Notes: generated by a model from the letters alone, not told the origin. 64,000 nt of DNA from Branchipolynoe longqiensis (GCA_030323885.1 CM059192.1:65031593-65095592), one strand, 5' to 3'. Positions 21,545-31,932 are shown, numbered from the stretch's first letter. Numbers and translations are program-made.

Positions 21545-21945
21545 TTGCACTCACAATGGTCGAGTCAAACCAATGACCTAAAAATGTATACTTGTCGCTA
21601 CCAAGTCTCGGAGACGCCTTTTATTTTTATGCTCAGGGTACGCCTCCGAGTCGTCTCGGAGACGTCTCCTATTTCAGAGTAGAGACACAAATCAGTTCGA
21701 AAATGACATTCATGGGTTTCAGGCAATCAGAGCTCTTCTTTTCCATTGCAAATGGCTGCCCACTATGGGGGCGGCCATTTTCGAGGCAACCAACAGCTAA
21801 GTCGTTCCGACCTGCATGACGTCAGGAATTTCTCCGAGACGCCTCCGAGGCGCACCCTGAACACGGCCCCGGTGTTCGGCATCACTAGGATAAGCCAAGG
21901 GGCAGTGGAATGAGTAAGACCAATTGTCCGCCATTGAAATTTCCC
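21545..21945 (+). mobile_element. Chimeric SINE interrupted by a 230-bp MITE
   Basis: SINE sequence 'GGTCGAGTCAAACCAATGACC...ACTTGTCGCTACCA' breaks off near 21603. It resumes near 21870 with 'TTCGGCATCACTAGGATAAG', then the family-B tail 'GCAGTGGAATGAGTAAGACC'. The inserted DNA (about 21634-21864) has TIRs CAGGGTRCGCCTC and several GTCTCGGAGACG palindromes. The family A core joined to a family B tail matches the junction at 38960-38995. Confidence 0.65.
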
Positions 21946-22064
21946 TAATGTATAAAAAAAAAAAAGATTAAAAAATGTCAGGTCTGGATATGCTGGTTTG
22001 AATCGTGGATCTGCCAAAGATATAATGAAGGCATATGGTATATTACCCTAAATGTTTACTAGGA

Positions 22065-23296
22065 TGCAAGACCCCAATCATCATCATCATCATCATCATC
22101 ATGCTGTCGGTCACGATGCGACAAAGACTGCTTTCATTACTTGACTGCCGCTCTCCATTTAGCTCTCTGCTGTGAGAGTTGCGTCCATGAGTCGGTCTTA
22201 ATGTCTCTCAGCTTCAGGTTTCTCTTGATGGTATCCTTGAACCAGAGACGGGGGCGCCCTCTCTTTCTGTAGCCAGAAGACAGTTGAGAATAGAGGATCT
22301 GCTTTGGTAGCCTGTCTGATGACATCCTCATGAGGTGTCCAGTCCACCGGAGATTCTTTTTGATCAGAAGATCTTCCATAGAGGGCAGCCCCATCCATTC
22401 GAGTATTTCCTTATTTGTCACTTTGTCCTTCCAGGTTAGCCTCATGATTGAACGCAGATGTCGCATCATGAAGGCATGCAGCTTTTTCACCTGCTGTCTG
22501 TACACTGTCCAGGCCTCGGCTCCGTATAGTAGGGTGGATAGCACGATTGCGCGGTAGATCTTACCTTTGACCCGAATGGACACATGGTGGTTGTTCCAGA
22601 GTCTCTGGCGTAGTCGGCCGAAAGATGCGCTAGCCTTGGCCATCCTCCTCTGTATCTCAGCATCAATGCGTCCATCACTTGATATAGTGCTTCCGAGATA
22701 GGTGAATTCCGGAACAGAGTTCAGCTTGTTTCCGTCAACCATGATCTCCTCCTCTCGGGTTCTTGTAGAGTTGGGTTGGTACAGCACCTCCGTCTTCTTG
22801 ATGTTAATTTTCAGGCCAAACTTCTTTGATGCATCGGAGAAAGCATCCACTATTTTCTGGCTCTCTTCAGCAGAGTGGGCAACCAGTGCACTGTCATCTG
22901 CGAATAGTAGCTCTCTCACCAGTATCTGAGTAGTCTTGACATTTCATGAAAGCTGCCTGCAAAAGTGTTGAAGTGCTGCTGGCTTTTGCAAGTTACCAGC
23001 GGCACTCTCTCGGGGAGCAAATAGAGGTTTCACACCGGCAAGAACATGTCAAGACAGGCGCAAAACTATTTGTCCCTGCAGTGGCTGGTCGGGAGATGTT
23101 GGGAGTTCCATACATCAACCGCCCTTAATGCTGCCACAGTGACATGGTTTTCTGTTTAGGGTTTGCTCCCTTAGCCTTCGGTTCTGTCAAGAACCTGTAC
23201 CACAAGGCAGTGGTTTACAACTCTGCAAGGCAGGGGCGTCAAACTCCCTGAGGTATTGCTATACCTGCAATACCTGCATACCTGCAAGACCCCAAT
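22065..23296 (-). mobile_element. Internally deleted LINE with 14-bp target-site duplication
   Basis: TGCAAGACCCCAAT flanks the element at 22065-22078 and 23283-23296. On the minus strand it consists of a 340-bp 5' module (23282-22945) joined directly to the RT C-terminal half and 3' UTR, and it ends in an ATG-repeat tail (22079-22100). Relative to the longer copy at 26920-29903, about 1.8 kb is missing. The perfect duplication shows it inserted in this deleted form. Confidence 0.85.
22137..22919 (-). CDS. Endonuclease-RT LINE protein, C-terminal half (260 aa)
   Basis: Begins RELLFADDSALVAHS, which carries the RT active-site FADD box. Then KFGLKINIKKTEVL, FTYLGSTISSDGRID and the long C-terminal region seen in many animal non-LTR RTs (LLYGAEAWTVYRQQ, RWTGHLMRM, KRGRPRLWFKDTIKRNL). 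Intact frame, but the endonuclease and the RT fingers are absent, so it cannot act alone. Confidence 0.85.
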   Translation of the reverse strand: MRELLFADDSALVAHSAEESQKIVDAFSDASKKFGLKINIKKTEVLYQPNSTRTREEEIMVDGNKLNSVPEFTYLGSTISSDGRIDAEIQRRMAKASASFGRLRQRLWNNHHVSIRVKGKIYRAIVLSTLLYGAEAWTVYRQQVKKLHAFMMRHLRSIMRLTWKDKVTNKEILEWMGLPSMEDLLIKKNLRWTGHLMRMSSDRLPKQILYSQLSSGYRKRGRPRLWFKDTIKRNLKLRDIKTDSWTQLSQQRAKWRAAVK

Positions 23297-23391
23297 ACAC
23301 CAAACAATTTAATAGTGTCGGGATTGTGTAAAAGTGTAAGTTGTCCATTCACCTTGAAGTTGTAGCAATATGATCCACCAGGGAGGCTTTA

Positions 23392-23693
23392 TCTGGTTGT
23401 TTGTTGGAGTTTTGCATCCTAGCAACATTTAAGGTCATATCTGGACGGGTACCGACTTGTGACAGTGCGCACTGGGAGACCAGGCTGCCAGCACCATGAC
23501 CCGATTTCCCACTCAGTCACATTATCCTTATACTGAGCGAACCAGTCCTTGTACTATCCTATTAATGACGAGCGCCAGGCTTGGTAGCGCCAAACATCAA
23601 TTTGGTAAGTCATTGGTTTGAGTCGCTAATCGAACTCCCGACGTTTTGCATGGGGAGCATGCGCTCTTACCGATTCGGCCACCACGTCGGCTT
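23392..23693 (-). mobile_element. SINE family A with the second head type
   Basis: The 3' end 'GATGTTGCTAGG...' (minus strand) lies at about 23400-23430 and the core at 23440-23600. The head at 23635-23693 reads GACGTGGTGGCCGAATCGGT on the minus strand, matching the heads at 17143 and 57910 rather than the one at 19372. Confidence 0.7.
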
Positions 23694-23767
23694 TATCTGC
23701 TATTGATAAGGGTGTTATGATCGAGCAGTGAAAATGTGCAGCTGCCACCACCTGGTGGGTCCTGCTT

Positions 23768-24421
23768 TAAGCTAAGATTCCTTCTACGCAGTATGCGGTA
23801 TGCGGCATGCGGCATGTGGTATGCGGTATGCGAATGGGAGGATTCCTTCTACGCGGTATGCAGCATGCGGCATGCGGCACACAACTGGCTATATTTAACA
23901 AATAAAAATAAACAAGTATACTCCATAGTGCACTGTATATGACCTAATATGGCATTTATATCTATGTACCTCTTGGTACGTCACATGGCGGTTCCTCCTA
24001 CCTTTATAATTACCAAATTATAGATAAGTATTCATATTTCTGTGGCTATGGTAGCATTTTTACCAACCCGTAACCCCACCACCACCACTACCATATGTTT
24101 CCCCTCCGCACCCCTGTGTGTGACCGTTCCGTAATGATCAGTCGCCTCTCCTCATCTAAAACTAATGGACACGTGCGACTAAGGTTTCTATTCGCATACC
24201 ACGTGCCGCATGCCGCATGCCGCACCGATCACTACAGGGACCGATCAAGTTGCCACATTCGCATTCGCATTCACATTCGCATTCGCATTCGCATTCGCAT
24301 TCGCATATCGTGTGTAAGGAATGTAGCCCATTGACTTCAAGGCGTTTCGATTTTTTGCCGCATTCGCATTCGCATACCGCATACCGAATACCGCATACCG
24401 CGTGTAAGGAATCTTAGCTTT
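23768..24421. mobile_element. MITE with AAGCTAAGATTCCTT ends and GCATTC hexamers
   Basis: AAGCTAAGATTCCTTCTACG at the left is matched by 'CGTGTAAGGAATCTTAGCTT' at the right. The left arm repeats GCGGTATGCGGCATGC and the right arm repeats the complementary type (GCATTC)n (24253-24306) and CGCATACCGC, so the arms could pair over a long distance. A stretch without these motifs lies between. Non-coding. Confidence 0.7.
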
Positions 24422-24517
24422 ACACATCATATCAAACCTGGCATTGTGCACAGATACCGGGGCCGGGTTGGTTAATCTTGAGAGCCATGGCAGATTCACA
24501 CGAAAATAACTGAATAT

Positions 24518-24873
24518 TTAAAGTTGCATAGTCCGATGGTTTTAACTTTCTGTATTTTTTTCTGAGATAAATATATTAGATCCATCACTAGTATCTCCTT
24601 TACATTAGTTCAAAGTTACTTTTATTTTAAATGGTAAACTTTTGAGATATTTTGAGTGCAAACATGGAAAATTAGTTTTGGCAAGCTTGCCAAAACTCTG
24701 ACACCATAGACTTCTGCAGTAACAGGTTCTGTTAAATTGACTCAGTATTGCCTTCTACGCAGAAACAAATGCTTAATGAGTGCATCAGTATCTAAGTTAG
24801 ATATGCAAAATCAAATCTAGATAATTGATTTGGTTTTGAAAATTTGATATTTCATCGGACTATGCAGCTTTAA
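24518..24873. mobile_element. TTAA-flanked MITE, complete copy
   Basis: TTAA at 24518-24521 and 24870-24873 flank a 348-bp element with ends AGTTGCATAGTCCGATG and CATCGGACTATGCAGCT. A TTAA duplication is the signature of piggyBac- and Kolobok-type transposases. Other copies lie at 57352-57697, 61656-62960 and, partially, 24874-24930, 53366 and 54247. Confidence 0.85.
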
Positions 24874-24930
24874 AGTTGCACAGTCCGATGGGTTTGAGTT
24901 TCAGTCATTTTATAAGGTTAATATATTAAC
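24874..24930 (+). mobile_element. Left end of a second TTAA MITE, cut off
   Basis: AGTTGCACAGTCCGATGGG follows the TTAA of the previous copy with no gap. Similarity ends at about 24930, where the GGCGGAGGC minisatellite begins. The right end is not found downstream. Confidence 0.75.
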
Positions 24931-24944
24931 TCGGAGGCGGCGGA

Positions 24945-24997
<53 letters not shown>

Positions 24998-25335
24998 AGG
25001 CGGCGGAGGCGGCGGAGGCGGCGGAGGCGGCGGAGGCGGCGGGGTGGCGGGGGCAGCGGAGACGGCGCGGCGGCGTGTGTGCCGGGGGTGGCGGGGGCGA
25101 AAGGGGCGGCGGAGACGGCGGGGTGGCAAAGGCGGTGGGGGGGGGGGGGCTGCGGGGACGGCGGGGGTGTAGGGGGCGGCAGGGGCGGGGGGAACGGCGG
25201 GGGGCGGCAGGGGCGGCAGGGGCGGCAGGGGCGGCAGGGGCGGCAGGGGCGGCAGGGGCGGCAGGGGCGGCAGTGGCGGCAGGGGCGGCAGGGGCGGCAG
25301 GGGCGGCAGGGGCGGCAGGGGGGGGGGGGCGGGGA
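24930..25335. repeat. GC-rich 9-bp minisatellite (GGCGGAGGC / GGGGCGGCA)
   Basis: 24930-25045 is (GGCGGAGGC)n; 25045-25200 is a diverged G-rich middle; 25200-25325 is (GGCGGCAGG)n with a 12-base G run before it and another after. Because the period is nine, long Ala/Pro, Gly/Arg and poly-Pro frames exist on both strands. These are not credible genes. The G-runs could form G-quadruplexes. Confidence 0.9.
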
Positions 25336-25345
25336 GCGAGCCTGG

Positions 25346-25560
25346 CCTCGCTCCGCCCGCCGGCCGGGAGTTGTCTCACCGGGCCTGGGTGGGTTGTTGC
25401 CGGCTGACCGTCTTTATTTTCGCGGTTTCCGTCTGCTGACCACCCTGCCACCAGACGCTGTGAGTTGACAGGTGCCGGCCGAGGTCTGGGAAAAACCGCG
25501 GGTAAAGTGTCAGCATCATTTACACCCGGACTGCACTCAGGTAAGTCGGCACATGTAATG
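25346..25560 (+). promoter_or_regulatory. CpG-rich unique stretch ending in a consensus splice donor
   Basis: Unlike its neighbours this 200 bp is neither repeat nor AT-rich and holds many CpGs. It ends CTGCACTCAG|GTAAGTCGGC at 25540/25541, a near-perfect 5' splice site. One reading is an untranslated first exon with a CpG promoter. No linked coding exon is proved. The only downstream plus-strand gene starts at 39117, behind an acceptor-like CTTGCTGACAG. Confidence 0.35.
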
Positions 25561-25570
25561 TATGTGTGTA

Positions 25571-26110
25571 TAGCCGTGTTTACACGGGCGAGTTAAGTCG
25601 GTTCATATAACGCGCCTTGCCTAGTTCTCCTCACATTCGCCGTGTAAATGCGCCACTGAAGCGGATTAGGGCTGATTCGATTCAGATTTAAACCACCTTG
25701 CGAGGTGGTTTATATAAAGCGAACTAGCTTGACCACCTCACACGCATGCGCAGTCGAGACCTGAGTTTGTTGATTTTCCGGTCGATCAAAAGCGCATATT
25801 ATATAATTTGGTCTATGAAACTGCTAGCTGTGCACAGATATTTTTTTTATCATTTATTTTTAGGGTTTCACTGCCCAGCAGAAGTTTTGACCGTTCCAAA
25901 CCAATACGATTCAGTCCATACATATCTAGGTCGAACCCACACTCTCTCGTGGCGACGTCGACTAACCGAAACTGGCGCTGGTTAGTCTGGACTTGCTCAT
26001 GCGCAGATATCGATTTCCGCCTTAAACTGCTCCGTGTGTAAACGCGCCACTATTTCGCTTCATATAAATCGCTTTGTCTAATTCGCTTCACAATTGCCCG
26101 TGTAATCCAC
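25571..26110. mobile_element. MITE with TTACACGGGC ends
   Basis: The left end reads GCCGTGTTTACACGGGCGAG and the right end is the inverse, 'CAATTGCCCGTGTAA'. Inside are repeated GGCGAACTAG-type motifs, a CACCTTGCGAGGTG palindrome and an AT-rich middle. About 300 bp of the interior is found inverted in the copy at 54378-54995. Confidence 0.75.
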
Positions 26111-26111
26111 A

Positions 26112-26920
26112 TTACTCGGATACATGATGATGTATATGTATGTATGTGTATATGTATGTATGTATGTGTGTAGATATGTATCATTGTATGTATGTATATG
26201 TATGTATTAATGTATGTATATATGCATGTATTTATGTATGTATGTATGTATTTATGTAGGTATGTGTATATATGTGTGTATGTATTATGTATGTATGTGT
26301 ATATATGTGTGTATGTATTTATGTATGTATGTGTGTCGATATGTGTGTATGAGTAAGTATGTATTTATGTATGTATGTGTGTATGTATGTTTGTAGATAT
26401 GCATGTATGTCTATGTATATGTATGTGTATATGTATGTGTATATGTATGTGTCTATGTGTAAGTATGTATTTATGTATGTGTGCATGTATGTGCTTAGAT
26501 ATGCATGTATGTGTATGTATGTATTCATGTATGTGTATATGTATGTGTGTAGATATGTGTGTATATGTAAGTATGTACTTAAGTATGTGTGTAGATATAC
26601 ATGTATGTGTATGTATGTATATATGTATGTGTGTAGATATATGTGTATGTGTAAGTATGTATTTATGTGTGTATGTGTGTAGGTATGCATGCATGTGTAT
26701 GTATGCATTTACGCATGTGTATATGTATGTGTGTAGATATGCATGTATGTATATGTCTCTATTTATGTATGTGTATGTATGTGTGTAAATATGTATCATT
26801 GTAGGTATGTGTATGTATGTATTTCTGTATGTATGTGTATATGTATGTATTTATGTATGTACATATATTTATGTAGGTATGTGTATATGTGTGTATGTAT
26901 TTATGTATGTGTATATATAC
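26112..26920. repeat. (TATG)n / (TGTA)n microsatellite
   Basis: About 800 bp of imperfect TATG with GTGTAGATA variants. It begins ATGATGATGTATATGTATG, like the ATG tail of the local LINE. Long Met/Tyr/Cys/Val or His/Thr/Tyr frames here are artefacts of the repeat. Confidence 0.95.
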
Positions 26921-27259
26921 AGGTATATTGCAGGTATAGCAATACCTCAGGGAGTTTGACGCCCATGACCTGCAGAGTTGTAAACCACTGCCTTGTGGTA
27001 CAGGTTCTTGACAGAACCAAAGGCTAAGGGAGCAAACCCTAAACAGAAAACCATGTCACTGTGGCAGCATTAGGGCAGTTGATGTATGGAACTCCCAACA
27101 TCTCCCGACCAGCCACTGCAGGGACAAATAGTTTTGCGCCTGTCTTGACATGTTCTTGCTGGTTTGAAACCTCTATTTGCTCCCCGAGAGAGTGCCGCTG
27201 GTAACTTGCAAAAGCCAGCAGCACTTCAACACTTTTGCAGGCAGCTTTCATGAAATGTA

Positions 27260-28535
27260 AACCCAGATGATAACAAGGAAGCCTTCTACAACCAGCTGGC
27301 AAGTACGCTCAGTGACATCCCTTGCACTGATAAGCTACTGCTGATAGGAGACTTCAATGCAAGGATAGGAAGAGACAATGACAAGTGGCCCTTGGTCATG
27401 GGTAAACATGGAACCGGGAAACGCAACGCCAATGGTGAGCACCTAATGGCTTTGTGCTCTGAGTTCGAACTGATAGTGACGAACACCATGTTCAAGCAGA
27501 AGTTCCAGACACTGGCATATGATCGACTTCATCATCACAAGGTGTCGGGATAAGATGGATATCCACAGTACTCGAGCCATGCGTGGAGCTAACTGCTGGA
27601 CTGATCACCAGATGCTGGGGTCAAAAGTGGCATTCAGAATACGACAAAAGCACAACAGGCAAGGGACAAATATACCGACCAAGCTCAACACAGCAAAACT
27701 AAGTACCATCAGTCACAGGGAGAGCTTCGAGTAGGAGATGGACAGCGCTCTCGCACAATGGGAGGAGAAGGAAAGCCCAACACCAGATGAGGAATGGGCA
27801 GCTTTGCAGCAGGTCGTATACACCACAGCTAAAACATATCTCGGCAAGCTAGACAGAAAACACCAGGACTGGTTCGACCCCAACAATCAGGAGCTACAGA
27901 ATCATATGAGCAGAAGAGACCAAGCCCACCAGAGAGTGTTGCAGACCAGGAGCACTAGATCCACCACTGCAGCATACAAAGATGCCTGCAGATTGCTGCA
28001 AAAATGCACCCGTGCATTGAAGTCAGACTGGTGGGAAATGAAGGCAGAGGAGCTGCAGAGAGCTGCAGACAGAAACAACATGAAGGGCTTCTAGAGTGGA
28101 CTGAAGGAAGTGTGGGGACCCTTGAAGAAGGGACCTTTTCACCTGAAATCAACAGATGGAATGGAGACCTTTTCTGACAGCAAGAGAGTTGTGGCAAGAT
28201 GGAGTGAACACTTCCAGAAGCTACTCAACGTCCCTGGTGACATAGATCACGAAGCTCTGGACAACATCCAGCAGCGCATTACCAAAACATGCCTCGATGA
28301 GATTCCAACCATGGATGAGATGGCTAGAGCAATCGCCAGCCTGAAAGATGGCAAAGCACCTGGGGGTGATGGAATTCCTGCTGAAGTATGGAAGCACAGA
28401 GGAGACAATCTGTTTAACAGACTGCACAAACTAATCACCAATGCCTGGGAGGAGGGTTCTGTACCCCAAGCATGGAAGGATGCCAGCATTGTAACCATCT
28501 ACAAGAAAGGTGATCGAACAGACTGGGAACTATAG
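27260..28535 (+). pseudogene. LINE endonuclease (partial) and linker to RT
   Basis: 'LLLIGDFNARIGRDND' near 27340 is the endonuclease GDFN motif and HLIDFI-type sequence (DFIITRCRDKMD, 27519) its C-terminal part. Then come a helical linker (WEEKESPTPDEEWAALQ) and the start of RT (LKDGKAPGGDGIPAEVWKH, IVTIYKKGDRT). Breaks: frameshift near 27510, TAG near 27732, TAG near 28092 and a frameshift near 28520. The N-terminal endonuclease residues are absent. Confidence 0.8.
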
Positions 28536-29863
28536 AGGAATCTCTCTTCTTTCCATAGCAGGCAAGATCTTCGCCAGGATCCTCCTCAACAGACTATCTA
28601 TTCACATAACACCTGATGTAGTTCCGGAGTCACAGTGTGGCTTCAGAGGTAACCGGAGCACCGTGGATATGATATTTTGTCTCCGACAGCTACAAGAAAA
28701 GTGCATTGAGCAGGACCAACCACTGTACATGGTATTTGTCGATTTCACTAAGGCATTTGATACAGTTGGGAGGACCGGGCTATGGCAGCTACTGAGGAAG
28801 TATGGATGCCCAGAGAAGTTCACAACTATGATCAAGGCTCTACATACAGGAATGATGGCGAACGTTAGTGTTGGAGGGGAAGTCTCGGAATCGTTTGGGG
28901 TTACCAATGGGGTCAAGCAAGGTTGTGTACTGGCCCCCACGCTCTTCTCCATCTTCCTATCAGCAATGCTCGATGAGGCTTTCCGAGACATGGGGGATGG
29001 CATCTATATACAGTCCAGACAGAGCGCTGACCTATTCAATGTCGCACACTTCAGAGCGAAGACCAAGACTACTCAGATACTGGTGAGAGAGCTACTATTC
29101 GCAGATGACAGTGCACTGGTTGCCCACTCTGCTGAAGAGATCCAGAAAATAGTGGACGCTTTCTCCGATGCATCAAAGAAGTTCGGCTTGAAAATTAACA
29201 TCGAGAAGATGGAGGTGCTGTACCAACCCAACTCTACAAGAACCCAAGAGGAGGAGATCATGGTTGATGGAAACAAGCTGAACTCTGTTCCGGAATTCAC
29301 CTACCTCGGAAGCACTATATCAAGTGATGGACGCATTGATGCTGAAATACAGAGGAGGATGGCCAAGGCTAGCGCATCTTTCGGCCGACTACGCCAGAGA
29401 CTGGAACAACCACCATGTGTCCATTCGGGTCAAAGGCAAGATCTACCGTGCAATCGTGCTATCCACCCTACTATACGGAGCCAAGGCCTGGACAGTGTAC
29501 AGACGACAGGTGAAAAAGCTGCACGCCTTCATGATGCGACATCTGCGTTCAATCATGAGGCTAACCTGGAAGGACAAAGTGACAAATAAGGAAATACTCG
29601 AACGGACGGGGCTGCCCTCTATGGAAGATCTTCTGATCAAAAAGAATCTCCGGTGGACTGGACACCTCATGAGGATGTCATCAGACAGGCTACCAAAGCA
29701 GATCCTCTATTCTCAACTGTCTTCTGGCTACAGAAAGAGAGGGCGCCCTCGTCTCCGGTTCAAGGATACCATCAAGAGAAACCTGAAGCTGAGAGACATT
29801 AAGACCGACTCATGGATGCAACTCTCACAGCAGAGAGCTAAATGGAGAGCGGCAGTCAAGTAA
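28510..29863 (+). pseudogene. LINE reverse transcriptase, one frameshift
   Basis: RT motifs in order: NYRGISLLSIAGKIFARIL, ESQCGFRGNRSTVDMIF, VFVDFTKAFDTV (catalytic Asp), GVKQGCVLAPTLFSIF and RELLFADDSALVAHS (FADD). Near 29400 a one-base loss relative to 22600 shifts the frame; the remaining 150 residues (WNNHHVSIRVKGKIYRAIVL ... QQRAKWRAAVK) are in the second frame. The C-terminal half is about 95% identical to the protein at 22137-22919. Confidence 0.85.
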
Positions 29864-29898
29864 TGAAAGCAGTCTTTGTCGCATCACGACCGACAGCA

Positions 29899-30235
29899 TG
29901 GTGATGTATATGTATGTATGTGTATATGTATGTATGTATGTGTGTAGATATATATCATTGTATATATGTATATGTATGTATTAATGTATGTATATATGCA
30001 TGTATTTATGTATGTATGTATGTATGTATTTATGTATGTACGTATGTATTTATGTAGGTATGTGTATATATGTGTGTATGTATTATGTATGTATGTGTAT
30101 ATATGTGTGTATGTATTTATGTATGTATGTGTATTTATGTATATGTATGTATTTATCTGTGTATGTATGTGTGTATGTATTTATGTATATATATGTATGT
30201 ATGTATGAATGTAGCCTATTGTACTAGGCATCGTT
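29899..30235. repeat. (TATG)n microsatellite, downstream block
   Basis: Follows the LINE tail directly. Its first ~220 bp match 26124-26340 in the same order of variants. It ends in a short minus-of-consensus SINE tail 'GCATCGTTAAATAAAACAAG' (30227-30246). Confidence 0.9.
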
Positions 30236-30308
30236 AAATAAAACAAGCTTTACTTTACTTTTTGAATATAGGTATATATATATATATATATATATACATG
30301 GATGTATG

Positions 30309-30421
30309 TATTTCCCAGTGGGGCAGCACTATAAAGTCACCATGAGTGCGCACTGTCACAAGTCGGCACATGTCCTGATAAGACCAAAGATGTTGCCAGG
30401 ACGTAAAACTCCAACAATCAT
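30309..30421 (+). mobile_element. SINE family A, 3' part
   Basis: 'CCCAGTGGGGCAGCACTATA...GATGTTGCCAGGACGTAAA' in plus orientation; the head and core are missing. Confidence 0.7.
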
Positions 30422-30429
30422 CGGCGTTG

Positions 30430-31385
30430 GAATATAAATCATTTACCTATCATCCATGTCACATAGAACCCATGCATGCCAATATCACACTAGTATAACT
30501 CATTTACCTATCATACATGTCATATAGAACCTATGTATGCAAACATCACACTAGTATAAATCATTTAGCTATCATACATGTCACATAGAACCCATGTATG
30601 CCAATATCACACTAGTATAAATCATTTAGCTATCGTACATGTCACATAGAACCCATGTATGCCAATATCACACTAGTATAAATCATTTAGCTATCATACA
30701 TGTCACATAGAACCCATGCATGCCAATATCACACTAGTATAAATCATTTAGCTATCGTACATGTCACATAGAACCTATGTATGCCATAGACCCCTTTCAA
30801 TGTTTATAAACATCGTGTATGCGCGCGCAGCTTGGCTGCAGAACGAAGGCACACTGCCATTGAGCTTGCCGGTACATGCAATGCAAAGCGTTAATTTGAT
30901 TTAAATTCATAGAAATGCACAAACCTAACCTTTTAATTTTAATATAATCTATTCGTTGAATATGTTTTCTATATGTGTTCCAAGCGGGTTGCTTCTCGGT
31001 CGTGTGGTTTTAGAGATATTTCACTTTTTCTGTATGAAGATAATTCAAGATTGCTCACGGCCATTGACAATGCATTGAGTTTGCCGGTACGCACAGTGCA
31101 AAACATCAATTTTATTCCAAATTAATATAAATGCAGAACCCTAACCATATATATTTTTAATATAATCTATTCGTTGAATATGTTTTCTATATGTGTTCCA
31201 AACGGGTTGCTTCTAGGTGGTGTGGTTTTAGAGATATTTAACTTTTTCTGTATGAAGATTGCTCATAGCCATTGCAGTGTGACAGTGTGTCATCCTGAAG
31301 CCAAGCAGCGCGTGCACTGACCTAAATACATATGCTGACGTCATATGAAATAGGTCTATATCACACTAGTATTCACATCCTTGCT
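30430..31385. repeat. About 60-bp tandem repeat, six copies, split by a MITE
   Basis: The unit contains ATCACACTAGTATAAATC, then ATTTAGCTATCATACATGTC and ATAGAACCCATGTATGCC. Five to six copies run from 30430 to 30785. The last unit is opened by the element at 30786-31358 and ends 'TATCACACTAGTAT' near 31371. Confidence 0.85.
30786..31358. mobile_element. MITE inserted in the tandem repeat at TA
   Basis: The ends are ATAGACCCCTTTCAATG and its inverse 'CATATGAAATAGGTCTAT'. The junctions with the interrupted repeat unit are consistent with a TA duplication, as in Tc1/mariner-type elements. Inside is a roughly 190-bp direct duplication ('CTATTCGTTGAATATGTTTTC' twice). A related sequence lies inverted in intron 4 (53510-53890) and a short piece in intron 1 (39340-39420). 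Confidence 0.65.
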
Positions 31386-31481
31386 TTGATTCAGGAAAAG
31401 GTCACGTTTTCGTCGGATTGTGTACCTTTAATGAAAACAACGTAAGTTGACCTGCCTGTTGACTCTGTGGCATCGGGCGCG

Positions 31482-31932
31482 ATGGCCGAATAGGTAGAGC
31501 GCGGGCCTCGCGTGCGGAAGGTCCGGAGTTCGGTTCCCGGTCGATTCAAATCAATAACTTATCAAATTGATACTTGTTGCTTTCTTGCCTTGCGCTCGAC
31601 ATTAATAGGATAGGGCCAAGGACTGGTTAGCTCAATGTCAGGATAATGTGACTGAGTGGGATATCAGATCAAAGAGAATGTATATTATAAGCATTGTGCT
31701 TCTTTCATTGTCCCTTTCTCCATCCACTGTAATTAAGTTTCATCTGAATTGTAACTGTCTATAATAAGGATGTTGAAATAAACGCTATTGAATTGAATGG
31801 TGCTGGTGGCCTGATTTCCCAGTGGGGCAGCACTATAATTATAATGTCGCCATGAGTGCACAGTGTCACAAGTCGGTACACGTCCTGTTACGACCTTAAA
31901 TGTTGCCAGGACGTAAAACTCCAACAACCAGA
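31482..31932 (+). mobile_element. SINE family A carrying a LINE-tail insertion
   Basis: The tRNA-like head GATGGCCGAATAGGTAGAGC and box B GTTCGGTTCCC are followed by the core to 'GGATATCAGATC' (31671). A LINE 3' end (31672-31799, '...AAACGCTATTGAATTGAATGG') interrupts it. The SINE then resumes to CTCCAACAACC (31932). Confidence 0.75.

Larger units (their letters stand above)
26920..29903 (+). mobile_element. Endonuclease-RT LINE, longer copy
   Basis: Starts with the same 5' module as the copy at 22945-23282 (to 'CATGAAATGT', 27258). It then enters the endonuclease domain part-way (first half missing), continues through RT and ends with the same 3' UTR and 'GACAGCATGGTGATG' tail. It is bracketed by TATG microsatellites that share about 220 bp with each other. 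The frame is broken in several places. Confidence 0.8.

Noticed and set aside
24918..25468. Ala/Pro-rich and Gly/Arg-rich frames of 110-177 aa, including a poly-proline run
   Set aside because: Produced by a 9-bp GC-rich tandem repeat that is open in several frames at once; flanking sequence shows no coding signal.
26214..27027. Met/Tyr/Cys/Val and His/Thr/Tyr frames around 26.2-27.0 kb and 29.97-30.23 kb
   Set aside because: TATG microsatellite translations; both strands and several frames are equally open.
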